Positions 53,037 through 63,518 of a DNA stretch of 64,000 nt are shown one piece after another. Numbering within the stretch: position 1 is the stretch's first letter; every line of letters starts with the position of its first letter. The DNA comes from Erwinia tracheiphila. Lineage in GTDB: Bacteria > Pseudomonadota > Gammaproteobacteria > Enterobacterales > Enterobacteriaceae. The position numbers and the translations under genes are program-made. Under the pieces are notes generated by a model. That model did no database searches. It saw only the letters and a program-made list of their open reading frames with translations, and had not been told where the DNA came from. The stretch is taken from assembly GCF_021365465.1 (NCBI RefSeq), contig NZ_CP089932.1:3596001-3660000 (forward strand), written 5' to 3'.

Positions 53037-53066
53037 CCTTAAGTGACCAGCATTAGTGCAGAGGGC

Positions 53067-53424
53067 TTATATATTATCGTACGCCCGGCAGTCTCCTTGC
53101 CGTGCGGCATAAGGCGCGCCAGTCCATAAAGGTGAAAATGGATTAACGCACCGTTCTGCCACAAGCAAAGACATGCCTGCGCCTGTGATTTGAAAAAAGA
53201 AGGCAAGAGCAGCCCGCTTTACTGCCGTACAAACAGGGCAAAAAACTGATTAACGCCCCACTCTCCCAACAGCAGGCAGATGACTCGCCTTTAGCGTGTA
53301 GGAAAGTGTGTGATCGGTCCTCTGCAGCTGGAAAGCGGCGTTGAAAGACTGACAAAGACGAAGGCCAGCAGCATATTTGCCAGCCTTTATCCTTGTCACA
53401 CGCCCGGTACGGATAACCACACCT
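53067..53424. other. Gene-free spacer between IS4 and speB
   Basis: About 360 bases without a credible gene; only frames lacking family resemblance. It follows the IS4 target duplication. Confidence 0.4.
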
Positions 53425-54360
53425 TTAGCCAGCCTGCCCCGCGTCTTTGTTCGCTGCCTGAACATGCAGCATATCCAGCGCCAGCGTGGCTGCCGACAGC
53501 GATGTCAAGTCGGACTGGTCGTAACCCGGAGCCACCTCCACCAGGTCCATACCAACAATATTCAGTCCTTGCAGCCCCCGCAGAAGTTTGGTGGCCCTGT
53601 CCGTGGTCAAGCCGCCAATCACTGGCGTACCGGTACCTGGCGCATGCGCCGGATCGAGACAGTCGATATCAAAAGTCAGGTATACCGGCAGAGAGCCTAC
53701 GGTTTTTTTCACTTCGGCGATCACATCATCAACGCGACGGTCGTTAACCTGCGCTGCATCCAGCACATTAAAACCGAGAGTTGGATCAAATTCAGTACGG
53801 ATACCAATCTGCACCGAATGCTCTGGCGAAATCAGCCCCTCTTTCGGCGCGGTCCAGAACATGGTGCCGTGGTCAAACGTTGGTCCGTTAGAATAGGTAT
53901 CCGTGTGTGCATCAAAATGCACCAGCGCCATTTTTCCAAAATGTTTTGCGTGGGCGCGCAGCAAAGGCAGCGTGACATAATGATCGCCACCAAAGGTCAG
54001 CATGCGCTTACCGTTTTGCAGAAGCTTTTCTGCGTGCGCCTGCAATTTATCACTCATGTCCTGCGAGTCGCCAAAGGCATAGACCAAATCGCCACAGTCA
54101 ACCACCTTCAGGCGCTGACGCAAGTCAAAATTCCACGGCCAGCGGCAGCCTTCCCACGCAAGATTGGTGGAGATCTGACGAATGGTGCCAGGCCCCATGC
54201 GGCTTCCGGGACGGCCTGACGTTGCCGCATCAAAAGGGACGCCAGTGATCACCCATTCCGCGTCGCTGTCCCAGGGTTGAAAATTAACAGGGAAACGCAT
54301 AAAACCAAAAGCATTAGAAACCAATGAGTTATCATACTGGTTACCCAGAGTATTATTCAT
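53425..54360 (-). CDS. speB: Agmatinase
   Basis: Mn enzyme hydrolysing agmatine to putrescine and urea, second step from arginine. The 311-residue ureohydrolase has metal-binding motifs [18 protein letters not shown] and [16 protein letters not shown]. It follows speA on the same strand, 166 bases apart, as in enterics. C-terminal residues ([13 protein letters not shown]) extend a few beyond E. coli. Confidence 0.97.
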   Translation of the reverse strand: MNNTLGNQYDNSLVSNAFGFMRFPVNFQPWDSDAEWVITGVPFDAATSGRPGSRMGPGTIRQISTNLAWEGCRWPWNFDLRQRLKVVDCGDLVYAFGDSQDMSDKLQAHAEKLLQNGKRMLTFGGDHYVTLPLLRAHAKHFGKMALVHFDAHTDTYSNGPTFDHGTMFWTAPKEGLISPEHSVQIGIRTEFDPTLGFNVLDAAQVNDRRVDDVIAEVKKTVGSLPVYLTFDIDCLDPAHAPGTGTPVIGGLTTDRATKLLRGLQGLNIVGMDLVEVAPGYDQSDLTSLSAATLALDMLHVQAANKDAGQAG

Positions 54361-54526
54361 AACAACGCCTCATTTGCTCACAGCCAGAGCAACCGGCTGC
54401 ATCGTTAAAAAAATCCCTGCCGCGTCGTTTAGCCCGACGAGGAAGGGATTGGATTATTTTCTCAACATCATTTCATCTTTTCAGCGCCGGTGGATACCGG
54501 AAATCAGCAGCTGGCAGCGAAGACCA

Positions 54527-56503
54527 CTATTCATCTTCCAGATAGGTGTAACCGTAAAGGCCAGACTCAAACTCAGCCACAAACTGTGCACGCAACTCTT
54601 CGTCAAGTTCACTTCGTTTGATCTGATTACGAAAATGGGTAAGCAGTTCTTTCGGGTCCAGCTGAACATACTCCAGCATATCCGCCACGGTATCACCCTC
54701 GTCGGAAAGCTGGACTTCCACGCTACCATCAGCAAACGCAAACACATCCACCGCTTCGGTATCACCAAACAAATTATGCATGTTGCCGAGGATTTCCTGG
54801 TAAGCGCCCACCATAAAGAAACCCAGCATCGGGGGATTATCCACATCGTATTGCGGCATTGGCATGGTGGTGGCAATCCCATCCCCATCGACGTAATGAT
54901 CGATGGTGCCATCAGAATCACAGGTAATATCAAGCAGCACTGCGCGGCGCTCGGGTGACTTATTCAGGCCTTCCAGCGGCAGAACCGGGAACAGCTGGTC
55001 GATGCCCCACGCATCGGGCATCGACTGAAAAAGCGAGAAATTGACGTAAATTTTATCCGCCATACGTTCCTGCAATTCGTCAATGATTGGTCGGTGGGCG
55101 CGGTTGCTCGGGTCGAGATGCTGTTGGATATAATGGCAAATGCTCAGGTAAAGCTGCTCCGCCCAGGCACGCTGCGTTAAATTGTAGGTTCCCTGTGAAT
55201 ATCCGGTGTGAATATCAAACAGGTCCATCTGACTGTCATGCAGCCATTCGCGCAGTGAACGCCGATTATTCGGTTCATGCATCTCCTGCCAGGTATCCCA
55301 CATACTGATAATCGGGCGGGGCGAGTCGTCAGATGGCGCAACGGGCGTGCTGAATTCATTACGTTCGACCCCAATAATATTGGAAACCAGCACGGTATGG
55401 TGTGCGGTCACCGCGCGTCCGGACTCGGTAATCACCGTCGGATGCGGCAAGTTGTGTTCGTCGCAGGCGTGGCCAATGGCCCAGATAACATTGTTAGCGT
55501 ATTCGTTCAGGCCGTAGTTTACCGAGCAGTCTGACTGTGAACGCGTTCCTTCGTAATCCACGCCGAGGCCCCCGCCCACGTCAAAGCATTGAATATTGAC
55601 GCCGAGTTTTGCCAGTTCCACATAAAAACGCGCTGACTCACGCACGCCAGTGGCGATATCACGGATGTTGGCCATCTGCGAACCAAGATGGAAATGCAGT
55701 AATTGCAGGCTTTCCAGACGCCCGGCACTTCGCATAATATCCACCAGCTGCAACACCTGCGAAGCCGAAAGACCAAATTTCGATTTTTCACCGCCGCTGG
55801 ACTGCCACTTGCCGGAACCCTGTGAAGCCAGACGCGCACGGATGCCAAGACGCGGAACGACATTAAGACGCTCTGCTTCCTCCAGCACCAGCTTCACTTC
55901 GGTCATTTTTTCCAGCACCAGATAGACCTTGTGGCCAATCTTCTCGCCAATAAGCGCCAGGCGAATATATTCGCGATCCTTATAGCCGTTACAGACGATC
56001 ACTGAGCGAGTCATACCCGCATGTGCCAGCACCGCCATCAATTCAGCCTTCGAACCTGCTTCCAGACCCAGCGGCTCACCTGAATTAATCAGGGACTCAA
56101 TCACACGCTTGTGCTGATTCACCTTTATCGGATAAACCAGAAAGTAATCACCGCGATAACCGTAGGACTCGCGCGCCCTTTTAAACGCTGCGTTAATTGA
56201 ACGCAGGCGGTGCTGTAAGATTTGCGGAAAGCAAAACAATGCAGGCAGTCGCTGTCCTTCTGCTTCACGCTCTTTGACCAGTTTGGCCAAATCAACGCGA
56301 GCTTCCGGCACGTCAGGATCGGGGCAAACGCTGATATGCCCCAGCTCATTGACGTCGTAATAGTTGTTCCCCCACCACGCAATGTTGTAAGTGCGCAGCA
56401 TTTTACTGGCATCCCGATCACTCATGGCCATTTCCTGCATTGAGCGGGGTTCTCTTTGTTCGCCTGCTGACGAACTTTTGGTTGTCTTGATATCGTCAGA
56501 CAT
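54527..56503 (-). CDS. speA: Biosynthetic arginine decarboxylase
   Basis: PLP enzyme converting arginine to agmatine for polyamine synthesis. ATG 56503 ([20 protein letters not shown]) with GAGG upstream gives 658 residues, identical to E. coli in length. PLP Lys127 is in [15 protein letters not shown] and [11 protein letters not shown] hold the cofactor phosphate, and [10 protein letters not shown] carries the active-site Cys. The frame is open for 87 codons further upstream (see findings). Confidence 0.97.
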   Translation of the reverse strand: MSDDIKTTKSSSAGEQREPRSMQEMAMSDRDASKMLRTYNIAWWGNNYYDVNELGHISVCPDPDVPEARVDLAKLVKEREAEGQRLPALFCFPQILQHRLRSINAAFKRARESYGYRGDYFLVYPIKVNQHKRVIESLINSGEPLGLEAGSKAELMAVLAHAGMTRSVIVCNGYKDREYIRLALIGEKIGHKVYLVLEKMTEVKLVLEEAERLNVVPRLGIRARLASQGSGKWQSSGGEKSKFGLSASQVLQLVDIMRSAGRLESLQLLHFHLGSQMANIRDIATGVRESARFYVELAKLGVNIQCFDVGGGLGVDYEGTRSQSDCSVNYGLNEYANNVIWAIGHACDEHNLPHPTVITESGRAVTAHHTVLVSNIIGVERNEFSTPVAPSDDSPRPIISMWDTWQEMHEPNNRRSLREWLHDSQMDLFDIHTGYSQGTYNLTQRAWAEQLYLSICHYIQQHLDPSNRAHRPIIDELQERMADKIYVNFSLFQSMPDAWGIDQLFPVLPLEGLNKSPERRAVLLDITCDSDGTIDHYVDGDGIATTMPMPQYDVDNPPMLGFFMVGAYQEILGNMHNLFGDTEAVDVFAFADGSVEVQLSDEGDTVADMLEYVQLDPKELLTHFRNQIKRSELDEELRAQFVAEFESGLYGYTYLEDE

Positions 56504-57213
56504 CGCGAGCCTCAAATTCAATGATATGAAACAGTGAACTACTATTGCAGGGAAAAACTGCAACAACAACCCGGCCGGAAGGGTAAATCTCAGTATAAAA
56601 CGCTGAAGCATGCTACCCGATAGCAGCGAAAGTATATCATTAAAAGCCTGATACCAATCGCACAGAGAAACGAGCGCCCTTCCAGCACCGGAAAGAAAAA
56701 TGCGCATGCTGATACTGATGTTATTGTGCAACGGTGTCAGATAAATGAACCCGGACAGCTGCATTCACCCGGAATAATCTGGCAGTGACCGGGGAACAGG
56801 GACGCATCGCACAGTGAGTTAATGCACCTGTTACTACCGGGTTGGTGAAACCAGACAGGAAAAAACCAGGCTAGAATTGGAAAGCCAGAAAAGCATCCCG
56901 GTTAGCATGTCACACAGGAGCGCCATAAAGCACAATGCAGCAGTATTCACGCGTTTATCATGGCCCTGTCAGCGATAAAATTTGTCACTTTCATTTCTGA
57001 CCGGGTTTTCTCAAGATAAAAAAACTGGCAATACGTCCAGCGAGTAACCTAGAATGGCCATCCAGATGTTGATCCGTCTATACTGGTTAACTTCCAGGCG
57101 TCTTAAGTTATGTACTGCTCATGGCTTTGCCTGAAGGGGCGCTCAGAGGCCGCTGGTTTCTGTTCAGGCGCTACGCTGTAGATTTCAACCCGTTTCAGTA
57201 AGGTAAAGAATAA
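56504..57213. other. speA-metK divergent intergenic region
   Basis: This 710-base region contains the speA promoter and leader, and the metK promoter with candidate MetJ boxes. In E. coli the small genes yqgB and yqgD lie here; a YqgB-like hydrophobic stretch ([15 protein letters not shown]) is encoded just upstream of speA and in frame with it. No other gene is seen. Confidence 0.5.
57064..57103 (+). promoter_or_regulatory. Putative MetJ operator (tandem met boxes)
   Basis: Five 8-bp units lie in exact register: agatgttg, atccgtct, atactggt, taacttcc, aggcgtct. Against the box AGACGTCT they match at about 5, 6, 4, 2-3 and 7 positions. Tandem met boxes ahead of metK would let MetJ with S-adenosylmethionine repress it. 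The middle units are weak. Confidence 0.55.
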
Positions 57214-58365
57214 ATGGCCAAACACTTGTTTACTTCCGAGTCCGTCTCAGAAGGACATCCCGATAAAATCGCTGACCAGATTTCCGATGCCGTGCTCGAT
57301 GCCATTCTTGAGCAGGATCCTAAAGCACGTGTTGCTTGTGAAACATATGTTAAAACAGGCATGGTGCTGGTCGGTGGTGAAATTACCACTAGCGCCTGGG
57401 TCGATATCGAAGAAATCACCCGCAATACTGTGCGTGAAATCGGGTATGTTCATTCCGATATGGGCTTTGATGCCAACTCTTGCGCCGTGCTGAATGCTAT
57501 CGGTAAGCAGTCTCCGGACATTAATCAGGGTGTTGATCGCGCCGACCCTCTGGAACAGGGTGCGGGTGACCAGGGCCTGATGTTTGGCTATGCCACCAAT
57601 GAAACCGACGTGCTGATGCCAGCGCCCGTAACCTACGCGCACCGTCTGGTACAGCGCCAGTCCGAGGTGCGTAAAAACAAAACCCTGTCGTGGCTGCGTC
57701 CCGACGCGAAAAGCCAAATCACCTTCCAGTACGATGATGGCAAAATTGTGGGCATTGATGCCGTTGTGCTCTCAACCCAGCATGCTGAAGAGATCTCACA
57801 AAAAGATCTGCAGGAAGCAGTGATGGAAGAGATCATTAAACCTGTTCTGCCAGCAGAGTGGATCACTGAAAGCACCAAATACCACATCAACCCAACAGGC
57901 CGTTTTGTTATTGGTGGTCCAATGGGGGATTGCGGTCTGACCGGTCGTAAAATCATTGTGGATACTTACGGCGGTATGGCACGCCACGGTGGCGGCGCTT
58001 TCTCTGGTAAAGATCCGTCTAAAGTGGACCGCTCCGCCGCTTATGCTGCGCGCTACGTAGCGAAAAACATTGTGGCTGCTGGCCTGGCAGACCGCTGTGA
58101 AATTCAGGTGTCTTACGCGATTGGCGTAGCTGAACCGACCTCTATCATGGTGGAAACGTTCGGTACCGAAAAAGTCCCCACCGAACAGCTCACGCTGCTG
58201 GTTCGTGAGTTTTTTGATTTACGCCCGTATGGTTTGATTCAAATGCTTGACCTGCTGCACCCCATCTACCGTGAAACCGCGGCCTATGGTCACTTTGGTC
58301 GTGAACACTTCCCCTGGGAAAAAACGGATAAGGCAGCACAGCTACGTGAGGCTGCCGGCCTGTAA
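57214..58365 (+). CDS. metK: S-adenosylmethionine synthase
   Basis: Makes S-adenosylmethionine from methionine and ATP. The 383-residue protein (E. coli 384) has [20 protein letters not shown] at the start, [12 protein letters not shown], and the P-loop-like [19 protein letters not shown] signature. Its product also feeds spermidine synthesis, linked to speAB next door. A good AAGG site precedes ATG. Confidence 0.98.
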   Translation: MAKHLFTSESVSEGHPDKIADQISDAVLDAILEQDPKARVACETYVKTGMVLVGGEITTSAWVDIEEITRNTVREIGYVHSDMGFDANSCAVLNAIGKQSPDINQGVDRADPLEQGAGDQGLMFGYATNETDVLMPAPVTYAHRLVQRQSEVRKNKTLSWLRPDAKSQITFQYDDGKIVGIDAVVLSTQHAEEISQKDLQEAVMEEIIKPVLPAEWITESTKYHINPTGRFVIGGPMGDCGLTGRKIIVDTYGGMARHGGGAFSGKDPSKVDRSAAYAARYVAKNIVAAGLADRCEIQVSYAIGVAEPTSIMVETFGTEKVPTEQLTLLVREFFDLRPYGLIQMLDLLHPIYRETAAYGHFGREHFPWEKTDKAAQLREAAGL

Positions 58366-58385
58366 TTAGCCATCTCTTATATCTT

Positions 58386-58411
58386 AAGGGTGCCCAGGCG
58401 GTGCCCTTTTT
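58386..58411 (+). terminator. metK terminator
   Basis: AAGGGTGCC and GGTGCCCTT pair (two G-U wobbles) around a 5-base loop, followed by T5, 20 bases past the metK stop. Confidence 0.85.
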
Positions 58412-58475
58412 ACTGCCTGCCAGCGCTGACAAAGCGCACAGCCCCGCCCTGTTTGACACTTGCAAAAACCAAATG

Positions 58476-58491
58476 GTGTTAACGATTACAG
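58476..58491 (+). promoter_or_regulatory. Upstream gal operator
   Basis: GTGTTAACGATTACAG fits the GalR/GalS operator GTGnAAnCGnTTnCAC in the core (AACGATT) with mismatches at the edge. It lies 203 bases upstream of a second such site. Confidence 0.6.
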
Positions 58492-58678
58492 TGATAAACA
58501 GTCTGTTTCTCAGATAATTAAGAATGTTTAGTCTTAACAGCTATGCTCAGAATGCACTATTTTCAGCGCTGTCTGATAGAGGACGAACGGATAAGCAAGA
58601 GAAGCTATTTAGTGCTATGACAAGATGGTTATAAAGCGCAAGCGCGTATGAAAATTCCCTTTTTACGAAAGAACGCAC

Positions 58679-58694
58679 GTGTAAACGATTACAA
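58679..58694 (+). promoter_or_regulatory. Downstream gal operator of galP
   Basis: GTGTAAACGATTACAA matches GTGnAAnCGnTTnCAC at all but the last base, about 90 bases before galP. It should bind GalR/GalS. Confidence 0.7.
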
Positions 58695-58697
58695 TGT

Positions 58698-58713
58698 TGT
58701 GATCATGAACACA
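58698..58713 (+). promoter_or_regulatory. Putative CRP site of galP
   Basis: TGTGATCATGAACACA matches TGTGA-N6-TCACA with one mismatch and lies just after the gal operator, suiting catabolite control of a sugar permease. Confidence 0.55.
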
Positions 58714-58780
58714 GTCTTACCTGCCGGGGTTTTCTAACATTCATAACAACAATAAGCAGTACCACTCATATGGAGGCTTT

Positions 58781-60178
58781 ATGCCTGTTAATAAGACATC
58801 AAGCAGAACATCGAACAAGGCGATGACCTTCTTCGTCTGCTTCCTTGCCGCACTGGCCGGTCTGTTATTTGGACTTGATATCGGCGTCATTGCGGGGGCA
58901 TTGCCCTTTATTGCGAAAGACTTCAACGTTAGCGCACATCAGCAGGAATGGATTGTCAGCTCAATGATGTCTGGCGCAGCGATCGGAGCAATCGGTAGCG
59001 GCTGGCTCTCTTCACGTCTCGGGCGCAAAAAGAGCCTGATGATTGGCGCAGTCCTGTTTGTTATCGGCTCCCTGTGGTCAGCTCTGGCCACCAACCCGGA
59101 CATGCTGATCATGGCACGCGTTCTGCTTGGACTGGCCGTCGGTGTCGCCTCCTACACCGCACCGCTCTATCTTTCAGAAATTGCACCGGAGAAAATTCGT
59201 GGCAGCATGATCTCTCTCTACCAACTCATGATCACCATCGGTATTCTGGGCGCTTATCTGTCGGATACCGCCTTTAGCTTCAGCGGAGAGTGGCGCTGGA
59301 TGCTGGGCGTAATTACTATCCCAGCCGCCCTCCTGTTAGTGGGTGTTTTCTTCCTGCCAAACAGCCCCCGCTGGCTGGCAGCAAAAGGCGATTTCCGTAG
59401 CGCCCAGCGCGTGCTCGATCGTCTGCGCGATACCAGCGAACAGGCCAAACGTGAGCTGGATGAAATTCGCGAAAGCCTGAAAATCAAACAGTTCGGCTGG
59501 AGCCTGTTTAAAAATAACAGCAACTTCCGTCGTGCGGTGTATCTCGGCATTCTGTTACAGGTCATGCAACAGTTTACCGGCATGAACGTAATCATGTATT
59601 ACGCACCAAAAATTTTCGAAATCGCAGGCTTCACCAACACCACAGAACAGATGTGGGGCACCGTCATTGTTGGTTTGATCAATGTGCTGGCCACCTTTAT
59701 CGCGATTGGCCTGGTAGATCGCTGGGGCCGCAAACCCACACTTATTCTGGGCTTCCTTGTGATGGCACTGGGCATGGGCATCCTCGGTACAATGTTGCAC
59801 GTAGGCATTCATTCTACCGGGACGCAATATTTTGCCATCGCCATGCTGCTGATGTTTATCGTTGGCTTTGCCATGAGTGCAGGCCCGCTAATCTGGGTAC
59901 TTTGTTCTGAAATTCAGCCGTTGAAAGGGCGTGATTTTGGTATCACCCTATCCACCGCGACCAACTGGATTGCCAATATGATCGTCGGTGCAACCTTCCT
60001 GACCATGCTGAATTCACTGGGCAACGCGAATACCTTCTGGGTTTATGCAGCGCTGAACCTGTTCTTTATCGTTCTGACAGTTTCTTTGATCCCGGAAACC
60101 AAAAATGTTTCTCTGGAGCACATTGAACGTAACCTTTTGAGCGGCAAAAAACTACGCGATATTGGTCAGCGCGACTGA
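58781..60178 (+). CDS. galP: Galactose:proton symporter GalP
   Basis: Inner-membrane sugar porter of the MFS with 12 helices, importing galactose and glucose with protons. The 465-residue protein is close to E. coli Gal[51 protein letters not shown], the sugar-contacting [17 protein letters not shown], and [20 protein letters not shown] precedes ATG. A hairpin terminator follows. Confidence 0.96.
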   Translation: MPVNKTSSRTSNKAMTFFVCFLAALAGLLFGLDIGVIAGALPFIAKDFNVSAHQQEWIVSSMMSGAAIGAIGSGWLSSRLGRKKSLMIGAVLFVIGSLWSALATNPDMLIMARVLLGLAVGVASYTAPLYLSEIAPEKIRGSMISLYQLMITIGILGAYLSDTAFSFSGEWRWMLGVITIPAALLLVGVFFLPNSPRWLAAKGDFRSAQRVLDRLRDTSEQAKRELDEIRESLKIKQFGWSLFKNNSNFRRAVYLGILLQVMQQFTGMNVIMYYAPKIFEIAGFTNTTEQMWGTVIVGLINVLATFIAIGLVDRWGRKPTLILGFLVMALGMGILGTMLHVGIHSTGTQYFAIAMLLMFIVGFAMSAGPLIWVLCSEIQPLKGRDFGITLSTATNWIANMIVGATFLTMLNSLGNANTFWVYAALNLFFIVLTVSLIPETKNVSLEHIERNLLSGKKLRDIGQRD

Positions 60179-60183
60179 TCTTC

Positions 60184-60207
60184 ACAGGCCGGGGAAATCC
60201 GGCCTGT
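60184..60207 (+). terminator. galP terminator hairpin
   Basis: ACAGGCCGG and CCGGCCTGT pair around GGAAAT, right after the galP stop. The T tract is weak. Confidence 0.65.
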
Positions 60208-60247
60208 CTCATTGTATTCACCTCATTGGCATCGTATTCTCAGCGTT

Positions 60248-60772
60248 ATGAAACCCCTTCGACTCCCGATAGCCTTGCAGCAGGCGGTGATGCGCTCACT
60301 GCGTGAAAAACTGCAGCAGGCAAACCAACGCCTCGCACGCAACTACCCCGAACCGACGCTGGTCTATCAGCAGCGTGGCACCACTGCGGGCAGCGCCTGG
60401 CTACAGCAGTGGGAGATTCGCCTCAACCCGGTCCTGCTGCTGGAAAATGAACAGGCATTTATTGATGACGTGGTACCTCATGAGCTGGCACACCTGCTGG
60501 TGTGGAAACATTTTGGCCGCGTCGCTCCCCATGGAAAAGAATGGAAATGGATGATGGAAAGCGTACTGAATGTTTCAGCAAAGCGAACCCATCAGTTTGA
60601 GGTGGCATCGGTACGCAGCCGCACCTTTCCCTACCGCTGCAACTGCCAGCAACATAAGCTGACCGTCAGACGACACAATCGCGTGCAGCGCGGCGAGAGC
60701 GAATATCGCTGTGTCCGCTGCGGGGGGCCACTTTGTCCCGACATGTTTTCACCTGCAGAAAACACTCTGTGA
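60248..60772 (+). CDS. sprT: SprT-like zinc protein
   Basis: ATG 60248 ([20 protein letters not shown]) gives 174 residues matching E. coli SprT. It has a zincin motif HELAH (78-82), GKEWKWMM and a C-terminal zinc ribbon (CNCQQH ... CVRCGGPLC). Related Spartan proteases cleave DNA-protein crosslinks; the bacterial role is not established. It precedes endA as in E. coli. Confidence 0.94.
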   Translation: MKPLRLPIALQQAVMRSLREKLQQANQRLARNYPEPTLVYQQRGTTAGSAWLQQWEIRLNPVLLLENEQAFIDDVVPHELAHLLVWKHFGRVAPHGKEWKWMMESVLNVSAKRTHQFEVASVRSRTFPYRCNCQQHKLTVRRHNRVQRGESEYRCVRCGGPLCPDMFSPAENTL

Positions 60773-60877
60773 CCGTTAAAAAGAGTGCTTGCGATCGCTG
60801 ATTTACCGCGGCAGATTTCCGCTCTTTGCCAACATCTGTTACTCTCGCGCCCTGCATAAATGACCGATAAATAGATT

Positions 60878-61591
60878 ATGTTTCGTAAAATTCCCAGCCT
60901 GCTTACACTTACTTTGCTGTTACCCGCTGCGTTTTCTCACGCCCTCACGTCTGGCAACTTCCATCAGAACAGTTTCGCCCAGGCGAAAGAGTACGCTGCT
61001 GAAATCAATGCCGATGCACCTGGTTCATTCTATTGCGGCTGCAAAATCACCTGGCAGGGCAAAAAGGGCATTCCGGACCTGGCCTCCTGTGGTTACCAGA
61101 TACGAAAAAATAGCGTCCGGGCACAGCGCATTGAGTGGGAGCACGTTGTTCCTGCCTGGACTTTCGGTCATCAGCGCCAGTGCTGGCAACAGGGTGGCAG
61201 AAAAGCCTGTGCTAAAGACGCCAGCTATCGTCAGATAGAATCCGATTTACATAATCTTCAGCCTGCTATTGGCGAGGTTAACGGCGATCGCGGCAACTTT
61301 ATGTACAGCCAGTGGCGTGGCGGTGAGAATCAGTATGGGCAGTGTGAAATGAAGATCGATTTCAAAAATAAGCTGGCAGAGCCACCAGTCCGCGCCAGAG
61401 GCCCTATCGCCCGCACCTGGTTTTACATGCGTGACCGTTATCAAATAAGCATGTCGCAAAAGCAGACACAACTCATGACGGCATGGGGAAAACAGTATCC
61501 GGTGACGCCGTGGGAGTGCGAACGCGATAAGCGTATCGCTCAGGTTCAGGGCAATCACAATCCCCATATACAGCAAGCTTGCCAGCGGTAA
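60878..61591 (+). CDS. endA: Endonuclease I
   Basis: Periplasmic non-specific DNase. The 237-residue precursor starts with a Sec signal ([20 protein letters not shown], cleaved near SHA). The beta-beta-alpha metal nuclease core is in [16 protein letters not shown] and [18 protein letters not shown], with the general-base His and Asn. Several Cys (CGCKITW, CWQQGG, WECERD) suit periplasmic disulfides. Confidence 0.96.
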   Translation: MFRKIPSLLTLTLLLPAAFSHALTSGNFHQNSFAQAKEYAAEINADAPGSFYCGCKITWQGKKGIPDLASCGYQIRKNSVRAQRIEWEHVVPAWTFGHQRQCWQQGGRKACAKDASYRQIESDLHNLQPAIGEVNGDRGNFMYSQWRGGENQYGQCEMKIDFKNKLAEPPVRARGPIARTWFYMRDRYQISMSQKQTQLMTAWGKQYPVTPWECERDKRIAQVQGNHNPHIQQACQR

Positions 61592-61665
61592 AGTCACTGT
61601 CCTAAACTGGTTACCACTTTTTGGCTGCGCTACCGGGCGCATCCGCTACTTTTATCAGGATCCGC

Positions 61666-62397
61666 ATGCGTATACCCCGCATCTTTCACCCCGAGCCACT
61701 GAAGGTGGGTGATGAAATCGAACTGAGCGAAGACGCAGCTAACCACGTTGGCCGAGTACTGCGCATGAGCAACGGACAGACACTCGAATTGTTCAATGGC
61801 AGTAATCTGACTTTTTCCGCCGAAATTATGCAGGTGAACAAAAAAAACGTGCGCGTTGTCATAACAGACAGCCGTACAGATAACCGGGAATCGCCGCTTA
61901 ATCTTCATTTAGGTCAGGTTATGTCGTGTGGTGAGAAAATGGAATTCACTATCCAGAAAGCGGTCGAACTGGGGGTAAATGCCATTACGCCCTTGTTTTC
62001 CGAGCGCTGTGGCGTAAAGCTGGATGCAGAACGTCTGGCAAAAAAAATCCAGCAGTGGCAGAAAATCGTTATTGCCGCCTGTGAGCAATGCGGCCGCAAC
62101 AGCGTACCGCAGATACGTACCGCAATGACGCTGGAGGCCTGGAGTGCAGAAGAAGAGTGTGGCCTGAAGTTAAATCTTCATCCAAGGGCAAGCCAGAGCA
62201 TTAATACACTGCCTCAACCGGTGTCGCGCGTGCGATTATTGATTGGCCCTGAAGGTGGACTCAGCGCCGATGAAATTGGCATGACAGCCCGTTATGGTTT
62301 TACCGATATTTTACTTGGCCCGCGCGTGTTGCGTACCGAAACCACTGCCCTCACCGCCATTACCGCATTACAAGTGCGTTTTGGTGACCTGGGTTAA
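61666..62397 (+). CDS. rsmE: 16S rRNA m3U1498 methyltransferase RsmE
   Basis: Methylates U1498 of 16S rRNA. ATG 61666 ([20 protein letters not shown]) gives 243 residues as in E. coli. The SPOUT knot binds S-adenosylmethionine through [12 protein letters not shown] and [16 protein letters not shown] near the C-terminus; the N-terminal PUA-like domain binds RNA. It sits between endA and gshB, as expected. Confidence 0.96.
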   Translation: MRIPRIFHPEPLKVGDEIELSEDAANHVGRVLRMSNGQTLELFNGSNLTFSAEIMQVNKKNVRVVITDSRTDNRESPLNLHLGQVMSCGEKMEFTIQKAVELGVNAITPLFSERCGVKLDAERLAKKIQQWQKIVIAACEQCGRNSVPQIRTAMTLEAWSAEEECGLKLNLHPRASQSINTLPQPVSRVRLLIGPEGGLSADEIGMTARYGFTDILLGPRVLRTETTALTAITALQVRFGDLG

Positions 62398-62480
62398 GCC
62401 GCGGCGTATCTTTGCCGATGGTGTCAACAACACAAATGCCGACGCTACGGGCATTTCAAACAGCGTAATGGAGAAGAAGA

Positions 62481-63425
62481 ATGATCAAGCTTGGCATTGT
62501 GATGGACCCGATTAACGCGATAAACATTAAAAAGGATTCCAGTTTCGCCATGCTGCTGGAGGCACAACGGCGTGGTTATGAAATCCATTATATGGAGATG
62601 CAGGACCTCTATCTGCGTGCTGGAGAAGCACGTGCGCATACCCGTCTGTTGAGCGTTGTGCAAAATCATGAGAAGTGGTTTGAATTCGGCAGCGCCCAGG
62701 ATATTGCGCTGGCAGACCTTAACGTGGTGCTGATGCGAAAAGATCCGCCGTTTGACACTGAATTTATCTATGCCACCTATATCCTTGAGCGCGCAGAGGA
62801 AAAAGGCACACTGATTGTTAATAAGCCACAAAGCCTGCGTGATTGTAATGAAAAGCTGTTCACCGCCTGGTTTGCCGACCTGACCCCGGATACCCTGGTG
62901 ACCCGTAGCGCCGAGCAAATACGCGCATTCTGGCAGGAACACGGCGATATCATTCTGAAACCACTGGATGGTATGGGCGGAGCATCCATTTTTCGCATTG
63001 GCAAAGACGATCCCAACCTGTCGGTCATTATCGAAACGCTGACCAAACATGGCCATTTTTACTGTATGGCACAAAACTATTTGCCTGCGATCAAAGACGG
63101 CGACAAGCGCGTGCTGGTGGTTGATGGCGAACCCGTACCTTACTGCCTGGCACGCATTCCCAAATCAGGAGAAACCAGGGGAAATCTGGCGGCAGGTGGC
63201 CGCGGAGAAGCCCGGCCACTTAGCGACAGCGACTGGGAAATAGCCCGCCGCGTCGGCCCGGCGTTGAAAGCGAAAGGGCTTATTTTCGTTGGCCTGGATA
63301 TTATCGGCGACAGACTGACTGAAATTAATGTAACCAGCCCAACCTGCATACGTGAGATCGAAGCCGCTTTCCCGGTTTCAATTACCGGCATGCTGATGGA
63401 TGCGATTGAAAAACACCTCGCCTGA
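62481..63425 (+). CDS. gshB: Glutathione synthetase
   Basis: ATP-grasp ligase joining glycine to gamma-glutamylcysteine. The 314-residue protein has MIKLGIVMDPINAINIKKDS, RKDPPFDTEFIYATY, the ATP loop KPLDGMGGASIF, and the Mg site GLDIIGDRLTEINVTSPTC. GGAG precedes ATG. It uses glycine, the substrate cleaved by the gcv system here. Confidence 0.97.
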   Translation: MIKLGIVMDPINAINIKKDSSFAMLLEAQRRGYEIHYMEMQDLYLRAGEARAHTRLLSVVQNHEKWFEFGSAQDIALADLNVVLMRKDPPFDTEFIYATYILERAEEKGTLIVNKPQSLRDCNEKLFTAWFADLTPDTLVTRSAEQIRAFWQEHGDIILKPLDGMGGASIFRIGKDDPNLSVIIETLTKHGHFYCMAQNYLPAIKDGDKRVLVVDGEPVPYCLARIPKSGETRGNLAAGGRGEARPLSDSDWEIARRVGPALKAKGLIFVGLDIIGDRLTEINVTSPTCIREIEAAFPVSITGMLMDAIEKHLA

Positions 63426-63518
63426 GGCAATGAATGGGGCCTCCCGACCCTTCTTTCACTCTATGGACAAAACTCACCGTCTGAAGCTGCGCGGTTAACC
63501 CGGATACAGAATCCTGAT

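Larger units (their letters stand above)
50432..53055. mobile_element. IS4-family element carrying a nested IS481-family element
   Basis: The outer element has ends TAATGCCGATCATTTAAGG (left) and TAATGCTGGTCACTTAAGG (right, read inward) and an 11-bp perfect target duplication. Removing the inner 1201-bp insertion and one 7-bp duplication leaves about 1416 bp, a normal IS4 length. The inner element interrupts the last bases of the transposase gene, but the terminal repeat of the outer element survives. Confidence 0.93.
58366..58780. other. metK-galP intergenic region
   Basis: 415 bases with the metK terminator, two gal operators and a CRP-like site; no gene. Confidence 0.6.
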
